A DNA stretch of 64,000 nt from Bacteroidota bacterium (lineage in GTDB: Bacteria > Bacteroidota > Bacteroidia > Chitinophagales > Saprospiraceae): contig WGNL01000013.1 of assembly GCA_016124585.1 (NCBI GenBank), positions 1 through 64,000 on the forward strand. The letters run 5' to 3'. The position numbers and the translations under genes are program-made. This document shows, in pieces, positions 42,591-52,585 of the stretch (within the stretch, counting starts at the first letter, position 1; the number at the start of each line of letters is the position of its first letter). The notes below the pieces were generated by a model. It was not told the DNA's origin. It saw only the letters and a program-made list of their open reading frames with translations, and made no database searches.

Positions 42591-44423
42591 ATGTACCAGA
42601 TTCGATTACACTCCAAGTACTTGTTCTTGTTCATCTTCTTCACTTCGCAACTTTTTTTTACCACCGAAATCGCAGCCCAAGTTGGCTGCCCCAACTGTAA
42701 TGTAAGCCTCCCAGCACTCCCCGCTGATACGATTTACATTAGCGATGCTCCTGACGGTGAAGCTGGTCAGATTTACGACCACGACATCAGTTTTAGGATG
42801 CCCAAAACTACAACACCTGTAAACGCTACGGATCCTGACACTCCACCTGGGCTCAACATCAGCCAGATAGATATTGTAGCAGTGGTTAATGTTCCGCCAG
42901 GGCTCAACTGGCAGCCTAGCCAATTCAGCTTTAATCCATCCAACCAAACTGATGGTTGTGTGAAATTTTGTGGTACACCACTCCAACCAGGGCTTTACAA
43001 CGTAGAGGTTTTTGTGACGGCAACAGTACTGACCCTTAACCAGTCCACTTCGTTTTCTTTCCCAATTTACATCGCTCCATCCAGCAGTAACAATGACGGG
43101 TTCACCATGGAGAACAATTCTGGTTGTGGGGAAGTGACCGTTGCTTTTGAAAACAACATGCCTTCAAATGGCAACAACGGTTACAGTTATTTCTGGGAAT
43201 TTGGAAATGGTAGCACTTCAATCCTTGAAAACCCATCGCCAGTTACCTACACAATGGCAGGTGATTACGTTGTAAATTACACCGCAACGATTGATACTTT
43301 TGGTTACGAAGTGAGCACCGTACGAGTATTGGATGCAGGCTGCAATGATATTATCATCAACACAAAGCCTGACCTTTATGTAAAGATCAGGGATCCTCAA
43401 GGCAATTTTGTAGTCATCACCGATGTGCAGGACAATGCCCCTTTTCCTGCCATTTTCAATATAAATCTCCCGTTGGGGGATGGCACCTATGAACTGGAAG
43501 TCCGAGATGAAGACACTTTCGGGTCTGAAAGTTGCGGCTATATTTATTTCACAAAAACCACGACTGGCATCTTGACAAGTGGCGACTTAGATGTTCAAGT
43601 GGACATCATTCACCCAGTACAAACTGTCCAATCGACTGGAATAGTGACGGTGTATGAACAACCTTCCCCACCACTCGTCACACCTTCCGGAGTTCTAAAT
43701 CTTTGCCAAGGTGAAGACGTGGAATTGGTGGCTGATTACGACCAAAATATTCAATGGTACCAAGATACTACCGTGCTTTTCGGTGAGGTTTATCAACAAT
43801 TGAACGTTGCCTCTGCAGGAAATTATTGGCTGGAGTATACAAGCCCCTTAGGCTGCAAGGCACAATCAGAGGTGGTGGAGGTCAATTTATTACCATTGCC
43901 TAATAGCCCTGTCTTTGAAGTGGTTGGCAATGAATTCACACTTTCCAATACAGTCCAGCTACCTACCGATTACAGCTTGCAATGGTACATGGATGGCAAC
44001 CTGCTGGTTGATGAAACTGGGCCTTCCTACTGCCTCATGGAGCCGGGTGTATTTTTAATGACTTTAGAAATTACAGATGAATCATCAGGATGTACCAATG
44101 AATTTAGCCTCGGTGTTGCCTATGATCCAGCCTACACTTGTGCCTCCGGTGCAAATGAAATGGATTCATCAGCCTCCACGCTTGCGCTGTCTCCAAACCC
44201 TACTAACGGACAGTTTTGGGCTGATTTTTATGTAAAAAAGCCCGGTAAAATAAGCTTTCAGCTTTTCGATTCGGTAGGAAAAATGATTAGTCAAGAATCA
44301 ATTCAAGATGGTAATACCCATGTCAGGCATGAAATAAACCTTGGCAATGTCGCCAATGGCTTTTATCTCCTCAAAATCCAAACGGAAGAGGGTTGGATGG
44401 CAGGAAGGGTTTTGAAACAATGA
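42591..44423 (+). CDS. Secreted PKD-domain protein with T9SS sorting domain
   Basis: A protein of 610 residues. The signal peptide ends TTEIAAQ. A mature N-terminus with CPNC leads to beta domains, then a PKD-like module (YSYFWEFGNGSTSILENPSP, YTMAGDYVVNYTATID) and Ig-like sections (LCQGEDVELVADY, QWYQDTTVLFGE). The end is a type A sorting domain (LALSPNPTNGQFWADFYV to GRVLKQ). It is exported by the T9SS and probably surface-attached. No enzymatic residues were seen; adhesion or matrix function is likely. It stands alone between two opposite-strand genes. Confidence 0.87.
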   Translation: MYQIRLHSKYLFLFIFFTSQLFFTTEIAAQVGCPNCNVSLPALPADTIYISDAPDGEAGQIYDHDISFRMPKTTTPVNATDPDTPPGLNISQIDIVAVVNVPPGLNWQPSQFSFNPSNQTDGCVKFCGTPLQPGLYNVEVFVTATVLTLNQSTSFSFPIYIAPSSSNNDGFTMENNSGCGEVTVAFENNMPSNGNNGYSYFWEFGNGSTSILENPSPVTYTMAGDYVVNYTATIDTFGYEVSTVRVLDAGCNDIIINTKPDLYVKIRDPQGNFVVITDVQDNAPFPAIFNINLPLGDGTYELEVRDEDTFGSESCGYIYFTKTTTGILTSGDLDVQVDIIHPVQTVQSTGIVTVYEQPSPPLVTPSGVLNLCQGEDVELVADYDQNIQWYQDTTVLFGEVYQQLNVASAGNYWLEYTSPLGCKAQSEVVEVNLLPLPNSPVFEVVGNEFTLSNTVQLPTDYSLQWYMDGNLLVDETGPSYCLMEPGVFLMTLEITDESSGCTNEFSLGVAYDPAYTCASGANEMDSSASTLALSPNPTNGQFWADFYVKKPGKISFQLFDSVGKMISQESIQDGNTHVRHEINLGNVANGFYLLKIQTEEGWMAGRVLKQ

Positions 44424-44489
44424 TAAAATTCACCAGTGGTGTGTTTGTGACCAACAATAGCATCGCTGGTTTTTCTTTCACTTCTTCAA

Positions 44490-45764
44490 CTAAATTTTCA
44501 TCAAATCCTCCCGCATTTCAAGCAGTTTTTCTTCGGTGGCGTCATCAATTACAGCAGCCCTTTGGCAATCTTTCCAGCGAATGTCGAGGTCGTGGTAGGC
44601 AACAGCAAAATAGCCGAGAAACGGCATAATCACAACCAGACCTATCAACCACCATTCCCATACAAACAAGGCTACAATTAGGCAAATGAGCCAGTAAATA
44701 ATGTATAAAACCATGGAAGTGAAAATGGCCACTGATGCCCTAAACTCCACGGTTTTAGTTTTTTTCTTTGCAAACAAATTTCCAAGTAATAGTGGAGTGC
44801 AGTTCAGCACATAGCCAATCATATAAGGAATCCAGCCCAAACCGAGCAATAGTGCGCTTCCCAAAGAATAAGAAGTATGATCCATTAGGCCTCTGTCTGT
44901 AGTTTCCGATTTGCGAAGTAGTCCCAAATATTGCTGAACTTTTTCCTTCAATGTTATCCGTTCGGACCCTGAAGTTGCATTAATCCTTTCGGCTAATTTT
45001 TTCTCTTCAAATAACGGTTCAGGGCTTTCGGAATAAGCTGGAAAGAGTTTAGCCGAATTTCCATTTCGATTTATTTCAAGTAGTGGTTCAGTCCATTCAT
45101 CATCAGAAGGATGGTCAAGGTGAACCACTCTTTCGTAAAGCCGATTCCGCAATTCTTGGGTCAATGCGGTCACCGCCTTAGCGGGATTCTCTTGATAAAC
45201 GGCAGCATAGTCTTGTACTCGGATGGGTTCGCCAAAATCAATACGAACATCCGAACGAAATTCATCTGGATTCGTGTAATTGACACCAACTGGCACTACG
45301 TGGATGTCCAAATCTGGGTATTTTTCGAGGGCACCAAAAACGATGCGTGCAGTTCCTTTCATCAGTGGGCGTAAGCGTTTTTCGTGGATGCACCTGCCCT
45401 CTGACAATATCATGACTTGTTTATTTTCGTTGAGTGCCTCATAACATTTTCCGAAGGTTTCATAATTTGTCTTGAGTGCTCCATAGCCCATATCATCTAG
45501 TCGAAAAATGGGCACGATGTGGAACCATTCGTAAAGTTTACGCACGAATTTGCTTTTCACATAGAGGTCTCCACGAGCAAGGAAATTCAAAGGTTCATCC
45601 AACCAGCAAGCCAGGATGCAGGGCTCAATAAAAGCGGTTGGGTGGTTTGCAGCAAGTACAACAGGTTTGCCCTTCGGAATGCGTTCTTTGTGCGAGATGT
45701 TCATTTTCCGAAAGTAAACCGACAGGGCTATCTTTGCGCAAGGTTTGACAAGGTTGTAAATCAT
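44490..45764 (-). CDS. PlsC-like acyltransferase with C-terminal membrane domain
   Basis: A protein of 424 residues. The acyltransferase block shows VVLAANHPTAFIEP (motif I; the usual acidic residue is replaced by Glu at +6 from His), FLARGDLYVKSK, and SEGRCIHEKRLRPLMKGTARI (motif III variant). This suits glycerol-3-phosphate or lysophosphatidate acylation at the membrane. The C-terminal ~130 residues carry three to four membrane segments (SALLLGLGWIPYMIGYVL, then VLYIIYWLICLIVALFVW). Other Bacteroidota have such longer forms. The acyl acceptor is uncertain. TACTTTTG at 45818-45825 on the minus strand is its likely -7 element. Confidence 0.82.
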   Translation of the reverse strand: MIYNLVKPCAKIALSVYFRKMNISHKERIPKGKPVVLAANHPTAFIEPCILACWLDEPLNFLARGDLYVKSKFVRKLYEWFHIVPIFRLDDMGYGALKTNYETFGKCYEALNENKQVMILSEGRCIHEKRLRPLMKGTARIVFGALEKYPDLDIHVVPVGVNYTNPDEFRSDVRIDFGEPIRVQDYAAVYQENPAKAVTALTQELRNRLYERVVHLDHPSDDEWTEPLLEINRNGNSAKLFPAYSESPEPLFEEKKLAERINATSGSERITLKEKVQQYLGLLRKSETTDRGLMDHTSYSLGSALLLGLGWIPYMIGYVLNCTPLLLGNLFAKKKTKTVEFRASVAIFTSMVLYIIYWLICLIVALFVWEWWLIGLVVIMPFLGYFAVAYHDLDIRWKDCQRAAVIDDATEEKLLEMREDLMKI

Positions 45765-45817
45765 TAGTTGTTCGTAAAATTTTGCAAACTCAATTTGTCG
45801 TCGCTACCAACAAGCGC

Positions 45818-45825
45818 CAAAAGTA
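45818..45825 (-). promoter_or_regulatory. -7 element of the PlsC-like gene
   Basis: Minus-strand TACTTTTG fits TAnnTTTG about 54 nt before the start at 45764. No well-placed TTG was found upstream. It lies between the divergent PlsC-like and miaA genes. Confidence 0.4.
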
Positions 45826-45851
45826 CAACCGCCCCAAGCATTTTCTTGAAA

Positions 45852-46772
45852 ATGAATCGTCAAAAACATCTTATCGTCATCGGTGGAGCCACTGCAACTG
45901 GCAAAACAGCTGCTGCAATTCAGGTTGCAAATCACTTCAAAACGGAAATTCTTTCTGCTGACAGCCGCCAGTTTTACCGTGAAATGAGCATCGGAACAGC
46001 CAAACCAAGCACTGAGGAGTTGGCAAAAACACCTCACCATTTTATCAATTCGCTTTCTATTCATGACGATTATTCTGTTGGAGATTTTGAGTCTGAAGCT
46101 TTAGCATTGGTTGCCGTTTTATTTCAAAAAAACGATTGCGTGGTTCTGGTGGGCGGTTCAGGGTTATTCATCAGGGCGCTCTGCGAAGGGTTGGACGAGT
46201 TTCCTGAAGTTTCAAAATCGACAGTTGAGGCATTGGAAAAAACACTGAGCGAAATTGGAATTGAGGCACTGCAATCCGAATTGAAAGAACTTGACCCATT
46301 GTATTTTGAGCAAGTGGACATCCAAAACCCACATCGATTGGTTCGGGCGCTATCGGTCTGCCGAGAAAGCGGACAACCATTTTCCAGCTTCCGAACAAAA
46401 GAAAAAAAGCAACGGCCGTTTACACCAAATTACGTTTTGATGGAAATGGAGCGCAATATTTTGTACGAAAAAATAAACCTGCGTGTGGACAAAATGGTGG
46501 AAGCTGGATTGCTGGAAGAAGCTAGGAAGCTCTACCCATTTAGAAATTTGAATGCTTTACAAACTGTTGGTTATCAAGAGCTTTTTGATTTTTTTGATGA
46601 AAAATGCAGTTTAGTGGATGCAATTGAAAAAATCAAACAAAACAGTAGGCGCTATGCAAAGCGGCAATCAACTTGGTTTCGCAAGGATCCACATTGGAAG
46701 GCGTTCGATCCAAAAGAAATCACGGCGTTGATTGGATATTTGGAGTCAGAAATCCATAAAAAAATCAGCTAG
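45852..46772 (+). CDS. miaA: tRNA dimethylallyltransferase
   Basis: A protein of 306 residues from ATG 45852 (MNRQKHLIVIGG); the frame is open from 45768, but the extra 28 codons are unlike the family. The P-loop GGATATGKTAAAI, the SADSRQFYREMSIGTAKP block, VLVGGSGLFIRALCEG and the C-terminal NSRRYAKRQSTWFRKD are diagnostic. It transfers dimethylallyl from DMAPP to A37 of tRNAs reading UNN codons. It runs convergent to a DUF3298 lipoprotein gene and overlaps its stop by 4 bp. Confidence 0.93.
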   Translation: MNRQKHLIVIGGATATGKTAAAIQVANHFKTEILSADSRQFYREMSIGTAKPSTEELAKTPHHFINSLSIHDDYSVGDFESEALALVAVLFQKNDCVVLVGGSGLFIRALCEGLDEFPEVSKSTVEALEKTLSEIGIEALQSELKELDPLYFEQVDIQNPHRLVRALSVCRESGQPFSSFRTKEKKQRPFTPNYVLMEMERNILYEKINLRVDKMVEAGLLEEARKLYPFRNLNALQTVGYQELFDFFDEKCSLVDAIEKIKQNSRRYAKRQSTWFRKDPHWKAFDPKEITALIGYLESEIHKKIS

Positions 46773-47626
46773 AAAATCCGGTCCTTGTTGACCAATTTGC
46801 CAAGGTCGGCGTATGAAATCGTAAAGTCTGTGGGCCCAACGGCGTATGCTGCCACTTCGAAGGGATTATACCAAAAATAAATTCCATCCTGTTGCAACTC
46901 GAAATTACTAGGCAGTTCGAAATGCTCGCCCCAGAAAAACCCCTCTTCCACCAAGTCAGCATTGCTTGGTAATTCCCTTGCCTTTTTGAAAGCCTTTTCT
47001 GCCAATTTCTCAAATGCCTTCTGGTCAGTAATAAAGTCGTCCCACGACAAGGTTTTCCCAGATTTAAGGTCAAAATTTAGGACTGAGACATAGGAGTTTG
47101 GGTGTGCCCCTCCAGCATAGGAGTATGACCCCATTGTAATGGAAACCACTTTGGAAGTGTGGAGTCCTACCTCACCCGTCACGCTTACTTCCCAGCCCGC
47201 ATTGGATTCGTCGTCTGGTTCAGCCTTGTTGGCAGCTTGCCATTCTTGAAGAAAATTACTGGCGGCTACGCCAAGGCTTTCCTCTGAGAAACTGCCTTCA
47301 TATCCTTCAAAAACTAAACTTTGAATCAAAAAACTGTAAATGGAATCATTGATTGCCTGCCTGACGCCCGGCACGCCATCATTCACAATTGGGTAAACCA
47401 TGTCCACTTGGGCACAATCGCCCTCGACTTCGTCACAATCCCCTAGTTTTTCTTGAAAGTTCTTAATTTCAAAGCGAACTTTAAGTCCTTTTTCGCTTTG
47501 CAATTTGGGTGATTTCAACCGGTTGCAACCAATTGCCAGAAAAATTGGGACTATAAATATTAGGCTGTTTCTCACTTTATCCAGTTCTTTAAGCAGGAAT
47601 TTTGTGTATTCCAATTTATGCTGCAA
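46769..47626 (-). CDS. DUF3298/DUF4163 lipoprotein (RsiV-like)
   Basis: A protein of 285 residues from the first ATG; a GTG at codon 18 would give a tidier lipoprotein signal (LIFIVPIFLAIGC). The domain shows IVNDGVPGVRQAINDSI, SYSYAGGAHPNSYVSVLNFD, GKTLSWDDFI and a final FYxNPYEVAPYAxGP-like stretch (FWYNPFEVAAYAVGP), as in the RsiV/DUF3298 family. In Bacillus RsiV this domain binds lysozyme, but here no sigma factor is adjacent. It is probably periplasm-facing and outer-membrane or inner-membrane attached. Its 3' end overlaps miaA by 4 bp tail to tail. Confidence 0.82.
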   Translation of the reverse strand: MQHKLEYTKFLLKELDKVRNSLIFIVPIFLAIGCNRLKSPKLQSEKGLKVRFEIKNFQEKLGDCDEVEGDCAQVDMVYPIVNDGVPGVRQAINDSIYSFLIQSLVFEGYEGSFSEESLGVAASNFLQEWQAANKAEPDDESNAGWEVSVTGEVGLHTSKVVSITMGSYSYAGGAHPNSYVSVLNFDLKSGKTLSWDDFITDQKAFEKLAEKAFKKARELPSNADLVEEGFFWGEHFELPSNFELQQDGIYFWYNPFEVAAYAVGPTDFTISYADLGKLVNKDRIF

Positions 47627-47733
47627 AATTATAGCAACTGAATGACAATAGCTGTTATTACGGTGGGTTGCATTCAGAATTTAATTTGAATTTGTACTAA
47701 ATTTAGGCACAGTTTCCATAAATTTATTTGGCT

Positions 47734-49500
47734 ATGAAATCCATTACTACAATTCTATTCCTTCTTTTCATCTCTCCCCTTTTTGGACAACAAGATATTC
47801 TTCCACGAGAATTTTCGAAAGAAGAGTTGGCCCTGATGGATTGGGAACAGTTCACGTTAACAGCTCCACCGACCGGAATCGAAATGCCACCACCCTACCC
47901 TGTTCGGCACATGGCAGAATGGGAAGAACTACAAGCTTTGGCTATCACGTGGCGGCAGTTCTACAGCATTTTGACCGAAATAGCCGTAAATGCTGCATTG
48001 GAGGTGAAAGTGCTAATATTTTGTGACACGGAAGCTGTGAAAAATAGTGCGGAGGCAAGCCTCCTAGCGGCAGGAGCAAATATGGACAACATAGAGTTTG
48101 TCATAGCGCCGAACAATTCAATTTGGATTAGAGATTACGGCCCGAATTCGGTCTATGCTAATGATGTAGAAGACCTTAATTTTATTGATTGGGTGTATAA
48201 CCGAACTAACCGCCCTTTGGACGATGCCTTACCAATGGCAGCTGGCGATTACTTAAACATCCCTGTTTATTCCACTACCTTAAGTCCCGATAGAATGGTT
48301 AATACAGGGGGCAATTTTATGTCAGACGGCTCAGGAACTGCATTTGCTTCCAAACTCATTTTGAATGAGAATGCCCCTGGCAACGAATACAATGCTGGGC
48401 CATTGACAGAGTTAGAAATTGACAATATCATGTTGAATTATATGGGGATTGAAAGATTCATTAAAATGGAAACCCTTCCATATGATGAAATTCATCACAT
48501 TGATATGCACATGCGATTGCTGGATGAAGAAACATTGCTGGTTGGCGAATATCCAAGTGGTATGTCCGATGGGCCTCAAATTGAAGCGAATCTTAACTAC
48601 GTACTTGACAATTTCAATTCAACTTTTGGTTCTCCATATAACGTTGTCCGCATCCTACAACCACCTTCAGGGAATGGCAATTATCCGCCGTACGGCGATT
48701 ATCGAACCTATACAAATGCTGTCTTTGTAAACAAAACTATCCTTGTCCCAACCTATGCCCCGCAATATGATTCCACTGCTTTGCGGATTTACCATGAATT
48801 TTATCCAGGATACAAAATTGTAGGTATCAACTGCAACAGCATCATAGGGCTAAATGGGGCATTGCATTGCATTACTAAAGAAATTGGTGCTGCCGATCCG
48901 CTTTGGATAGTTCACCAGCGGCTTAGGGATGTTGAAAACAATAACGATGTTGGAAATTACGAGGTGAATGCGCAGATTAAGCACAAAAGCGGCATAGCCA
49001 ATGCACAGATTTTTTATAGAACAGACACTACACTTGCCTATCAGGCAGTGCCCATGCAAAACACAACTGGCACAGATGATTGGGTTGCGTCAATTCCTCA
49101 TCAAGCAAACGGGAACTATGTTTATTACTACATCTCTGCCACTGCGAATTCTTCTAAAACACAGGTGAGACCACTGGCAGCCCCCCAAGGTTATTACAGA
49201 TTTAAGATTGACGATGAGGTGTCCTCAGTCAACGAGATATCCTTTTTGAATTTTGAAGAAATTTACCCGAATCCAGCCTCTTCCAAAACAGTTATCCCTC
49301 TAAACGTGGGAGTTTCAACTAAGATAACACTTGACCTGAACGATGTCTTTGGCAGAAAGGTGAAAACAATTTTTGATGGAAAAATTGAAGCTGGTCAATC
49401 CAGTAAATATTTTGATGCCAGTACCTTGACTCCGGGAACTTATTTTGTCACTTTAAAAACAGCAAGTGAAATAAGCTCCCGGAGGGTAATTGTGCATTAA
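47734..49500 (+). CDS. T9SS-exported peptidylarginine deiminase-like enzyme (PPAD/agmatine deiminase family)
   Basis: A protein of 588 residues from ATG 47734; signal peptide ends SPLFGQ. The guanidino-deiminase domain (about 30-395) has all four catalytic residues: D134 in IWIRDYGPN, H255 and D257 in EIHHIDMHMRL, and C379 in GLNGALHCITKEI. An Arg-rich substrate loop (VYNRTNRPLDD) recalls that of Porphyromonas PPAD. An Ig-like domain (about 415-490) and a type A sorting domain (IYPNPASSKTVIPL to RRVIVH) follow. This domain order (deiminase, Ig-like, T9SS signal) is that of PPAD, which converts peptide arginine to citrulline. Secreted agmatine deiminase is the alternative. Confidence 0.85.
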   Translation: MKSITTILFLLFISPLFGQQDILPREFSKEELALMDWEQFTLTAPPTGIEMPPPYPVRHMAEWEELQALAITWRQFYSILTEIAVNAALEVKVLIFCDTEAVKNSAEASLLAAGANMDNIEFVIAPNNSIWIRDYGPNSVYANDVEDLNFIDWVYNRTNRPLDDALPMAAGDYLNIPVYSTTLSPDRMVNTGGNFMSDGSGTAFASKLILNENAPGNEYNAGPLTELEIDNIMLNYMGIERFIKMETLPYDEIHHIDMHMRLLDEETLLVGEYPSGMSDGPQIEANLNYVLDNFNSTFGSPYNVVRILQPPSGNGNYPPYGDYRTYTNAVFVNKTILVPTYAPQYDSTALRIYHEFYPGYKIVGINCNSIIGLNGALHCITKEIGAADPLWIVHQRLRDVENNNDVGNYEVNAQIKHKSGIANAQIFYRTDTTLAYQAVPMQNTTGTDDWVASIPHQANGNYVYYYISATANSSKTQVRPLAAPQGYYRFKIDDEVSSVNEISFLNFEEIYPNPASSKTVIPLNVGVSTKITLDLNDVFGRKVKTIFDGKIEAGQSSKYFDASTLTPGTYFVTLKTASEISSRRVIVH

Positions 49501-49616
49501 AACTAATCAGTGTGTGAGACAAGTTGGGAAGAAATTCCCTATGAAAAAAAGGCAAGCTGCTATCCTCAACAGCTTACCCGAAAACAGTCTATGAGAAAAC
49601 GTAATTCTTTATCAAT

Positions 49617-49661
49617 TTGGTAAGGGTTTGTATACAACAATTAGAAACAAACCCTTACCAA
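49617..49661. terminator. Hairpin between the convergent PPAD-like and nrdJ genes
   Basis: TTGGTAAGGGTTTGT and ACAAACCCTTACCAA pair over 15 bp around a 15-nt loop. It lies 16 bp after the nrdJ stop. No long T-tract follows, so it may protect the 3' end or act in both directions. Confidence 0.55.
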
Positions 49662-49676
49662 TTAATTTAAGGCTAA

Positions 49677-52286
49677 CTAACCGCATTTTGAATGGCCGCA
49701 GCTTTTACAAATCAGGCAACCTTCTTTGTAAATCAAACCATCCTTATCGCCACATTGCGGACAACTCTCCTTAATGGCATAAGTGCCATCTGGAACAAAT
49801 TTCTTTAAAGCTCTTACAACACCTGTTTTCCATGTATTGATATGTTCTTGCTCGACATTCAAGCCAGCTACCATGTTAATCACATAAGGGAGAGGCATCC
49901 CATGTCGAAGCGCACCTGAAATTAATTTAGCGTAATTCCAATACTCTTTGTCAAAAGAACGAGAAAGACCTTCCATGGTCACTTTGTAGCCATATTTGTC
50001 TGCAAATTGAAAGTCGTAACGGTTGTTGCCCTCGTCGTCTTTTTCTTTGATGACCCAACCATTGGTCACCCACGGTGGAAGCATGAAAATATCTTCAGCA
50101 CGACCAGTAAATATTTCGTAAGGCTGTCCATCTAACAGTCCGACAAAAGCCATCCATTTTTCATGATTGTTTTGGAATCGGATAATTTCCGTTTCTAAAC
50201 GTTTTGGACGCTTAGGTGCTGAACTAGTTGGTATATGCGATGAATCAGTTGTAGCTGAAGCTGAGTCATCTTGCTTTTTGCCTTTGTCATCGGTTGAAAC
50301 AAGCACTCCTGACCTTGATCCATCCCGATAAATTGTACAGCCTTTGCACCCAGTTTCCCATGCGGTTTGGTAAATCTTTTTTACCATTTCCACAGAGGTA
50401 TCCTGCGGCACGTTCACGGTAACACTGATGCTATGATCTACCCATTTTTGGATAGCACCTTGCATTTTTACTTTTTGCACCCAATCAACGTCATTAGCTG
50501 TGGCTTTGAAGTAGGGAGATTTCTCTACCAATTTGTTCAATTCCTCAGATGACATGTGCTTCACTGAAGTAATGTCGTGGCCATTAGCTTGCAGCCAATC
50601 CAAAAATTTATGGTGAAAAACATTGTATTCTTCCCAGTGATCGCCCACTTCGTCAACGAATGAAACCGTAACCTCTTTGTCATTTGGGTTCACCTTACGC
50701 CTACGCTTATAGGTAATCAAAAAGGCAGGTTCAATACCAGAAGTAGTTTGAGACATGAGACTGGTGGTTCCAGTTGGGGCAATGGTCAGTAGTGCAATAT
50801 TGCGCCGACCATATTTCACCATGTCCTCGTACATCTCAGGGTCAGCCTCTTTCAAGCGATTGATAAAAGGATTTTTTGCCTCCCTTGCTGCATGGAAAAT
50901 ACTGAAAGCTCCACGCTCCTTGGCCATTGTAACGGATGAACCATAAGCGTTGACAGCCAATGTTTTATGTACTTCAACTGAAAAATCTAGCGCCTCGTCT
51001 GTGCCGTATTTCAATCCTAGAGCGGCAAGCATATCACCTTCTGCGGTAATACCCACACCAGTTCTACGACCTTCCACGCAGGTACGGCGGATTTTTTGCC
51101 AAAGTCGAAGTTCAGTAGCTTTGATATCTTCTGCTTCGGGGTCATTTTCAATTTTCTCAATGATCTTGTCAATTTTCTCAATTTCCAAATCAATGATGTC
51201 GTCCATCATTCGCTGAGCCATTTGCACATGGTGTGCAAATTTTTCAAAATCAAATTTTGCATTATTGGTAAATGGTTCATTTACATAGCTGAACAAGTTG
51301 ATAGCTAACAAACGACAACTGTCGTAGGGGCAAAGTGGAATTTCCCCACAAGGGTTAGTAGATACGGTGCGGTAACCCAAATCAGCATAACAGTCTGGCA
51401 CAGATTCACGAATGATTGTGTCCCAAAATAGAATGCCTGGTTCGGCAGATTTCCAAGCATTGTGGATTAGTTTATCCCAAAGTTTTGATGCGTCAATAGT
51501 CTTCTGATAAGTTGGTGTGTCTGAAATGATTGGGTATTTCTGCGTGTATTCTTTGCCTGAAACAGCGGCTTGCATGAATTCATCATCCATCCTAACAGAA
51601 ACATTGGCACCAGTGACTTTACCAGATTCCATTTTTGCATCAATGAAATCCTCAGCATCAGGATGCTTGATGGAAACCGAAAGCATCAAGGCTCCACGAC
51701 GCCCATCTTGGGCTACTTCACGGGTACTGTTTGAATACCGCTCCATAAATGGGACCAAACCAGTCGAAGAAAGTGCGCTGTTCAGAACAGGGCTGCCTTT
51801 CGGACGTATGTGCGAAAGATCGTGACCAACACCACCCCTGCGCTTCATCAATTGCACCTGTTCTTCATCGGCACGAATGATTCCACCGTAGGAATCAGCA
51901 CCACTACCAATCACAAAGCAATTTGAAAGCGAAGAAGCTTGGTAATTGTTTCCAATGCCTGACATTGGGCTACCTTGAGGAATAATGTATTTGAAATTGC
52001 GAAGCAACTCAAACATTTTTTCTTCAGAAACAGGGTTAGGGTACCGCTGCTCTATCCTAGCTAGCTCTGAGGCGATTCTTCTATGCATTTCATCAGGGGT
52101 CTTTTCATAAATGTTACCCGAAGAATCCTTCAATGCGTATTTATTGACCCAAACATTCGCAGCAAGCTCATCACCGTTAAAGTACTCCGTTGATGCTTTC
52201 AATGCTTCTTTGAATGTGTAAGTTTTTGGCTTGGCCTTTACCCCATTTTTAACTGGGGCCTTTCTTTTCACTTCTAAGGTCTCCAT
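49677..52286 (-). CDS. nrdJ: Vitamin B12-dependent (class II) ribonucleotide reductase
   Basis: A protein of 869 residues, normal for long NrdJ. SSLSNCFVIGSG carries the first redox cysteine; TNPCGEIPLCPYDSCRLLAINL holds the finger-loop NxCxE radical site; LTIAPTGTTSLM is the substrate-binding loop. The C-terminus ends in a zinc-ribbon-like tail (ESCPQCGDKDGLI, then CKSCGHSKCG). It makes deoxynucleotides using adenosylcobalamin. The upstream 520-bp region contains a DnaA-box cluster and hairpins. The tail between about 690 and 720 (DDSASATTDSSHIPTSSAP) is a low-complexity linker. Confidence 0.94.
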   Translation of the reverse strand: METLEVKRKAPVKNGVKAKPKTYTFKEALKASTEYFNGDELAANVWVNKYALKDSSGNIYEKTPDEMHRRIASELARIEQRYPNPVSEEKMFELLRNFKYIIPQGSPMSGIGNNYQASSLSNCFVIGSGADSYGGIIRADEEQVQLMKRRGGVGHDLSHIRPKGSPVLNSALSSTGLVPFMERYSNSTREVAQDGRRGALMLSVSIKHPDAEDFIDAKMESGKVTGANVSVRMDDEFMQAAVSGKEYTQKYPIISDTPTYQKTIDASKLWDKLIHNAWKSAEPGILFWDTIIRESVPDCYADLGYRTVSTNPCGEIPLCPYDSCRLLAINLFSYVNEPFTNNAKFDFEKFAHHVQMAQRMMDDIIDLEIEKIDKIIEKIENDPEAEDIKATELRLWQKIRRTCVEGRRTGVGITAEGDMLAALGLKYGTDEALDFSVEVHKTLAVNAYGSSVTMAKERGAFSIFHAAREAKNPFINRLKEADPEMYEDMVKYGRRNIALLTIAPTGTTSLMSQTTSGIEPAFLITYKRRRKVNPNDKEVTVSFVDEVGDHWEEYNVFHHKFLDWLQANGHDITSVKHMSSEELNKLVEKSPYFKATANDVDWVQKVKMQGAIQKWVDHSISVTVNVPQDTSVEMVKKIYQTAWETGCKGCTIYRDGSRSGVLVSTDDKGKKQDDSASATTDSSHIPTSSAPKRPKRLETEIIRFQNNHEKWMAFVGLLDGQPYEIFTGRAEDIFMLPPWVTNGWVIKEKDDEGNNRYDFQFADKYGYKVTMEGLSRSFDKEYWNYAKLISGALRHGMPLPYVINMVAGLNVEQEHINTWKTGVVRALKKFVPDGTYAIKESCPQCGDKDGLIYKEGCLICKSCGHSKCG

Positions 52287-52367
52287 GATTTAAAGAAAAA
52301 TTGATAGTGTTACACGATGGATTATTATAGCCTTACCTCAACTCGAAGCTGTTTTGTTTACCAATGG

Positions 52368-52399
52368 TTTGCACCTGTTCGTACATGAACAGGTGCAAA
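52368..52399. repeat. 13-bp hairpin in the nrdJ leader region
   Basis: TTTGCACCTGTTC and GAACAGGTGCAAA pair perfectly around GTACAT. It lies about 80 nt upstream of the nrdJ start on the minus strand, and no T-tract follows. It could be an operator or a leader RNA structure. Confidence 0.65.
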
Positions 52400-52585
52400 G
52401 CCAATTACCTAAAATCCGTTCTAGTATCAGTAAGAGATAGAATTTAAAAAAGGATGGGTTGCCTTCTTTCGTTGGCAAATACGCCCCCCATAAAAAACCG
52501 CTAATGATTGGTCGATAGTGGTTCTCTCATGTATGCGATTTGTAAGCACGAAAGTAGTGCCTCACATGCGAATTTCGTGCTTGAG

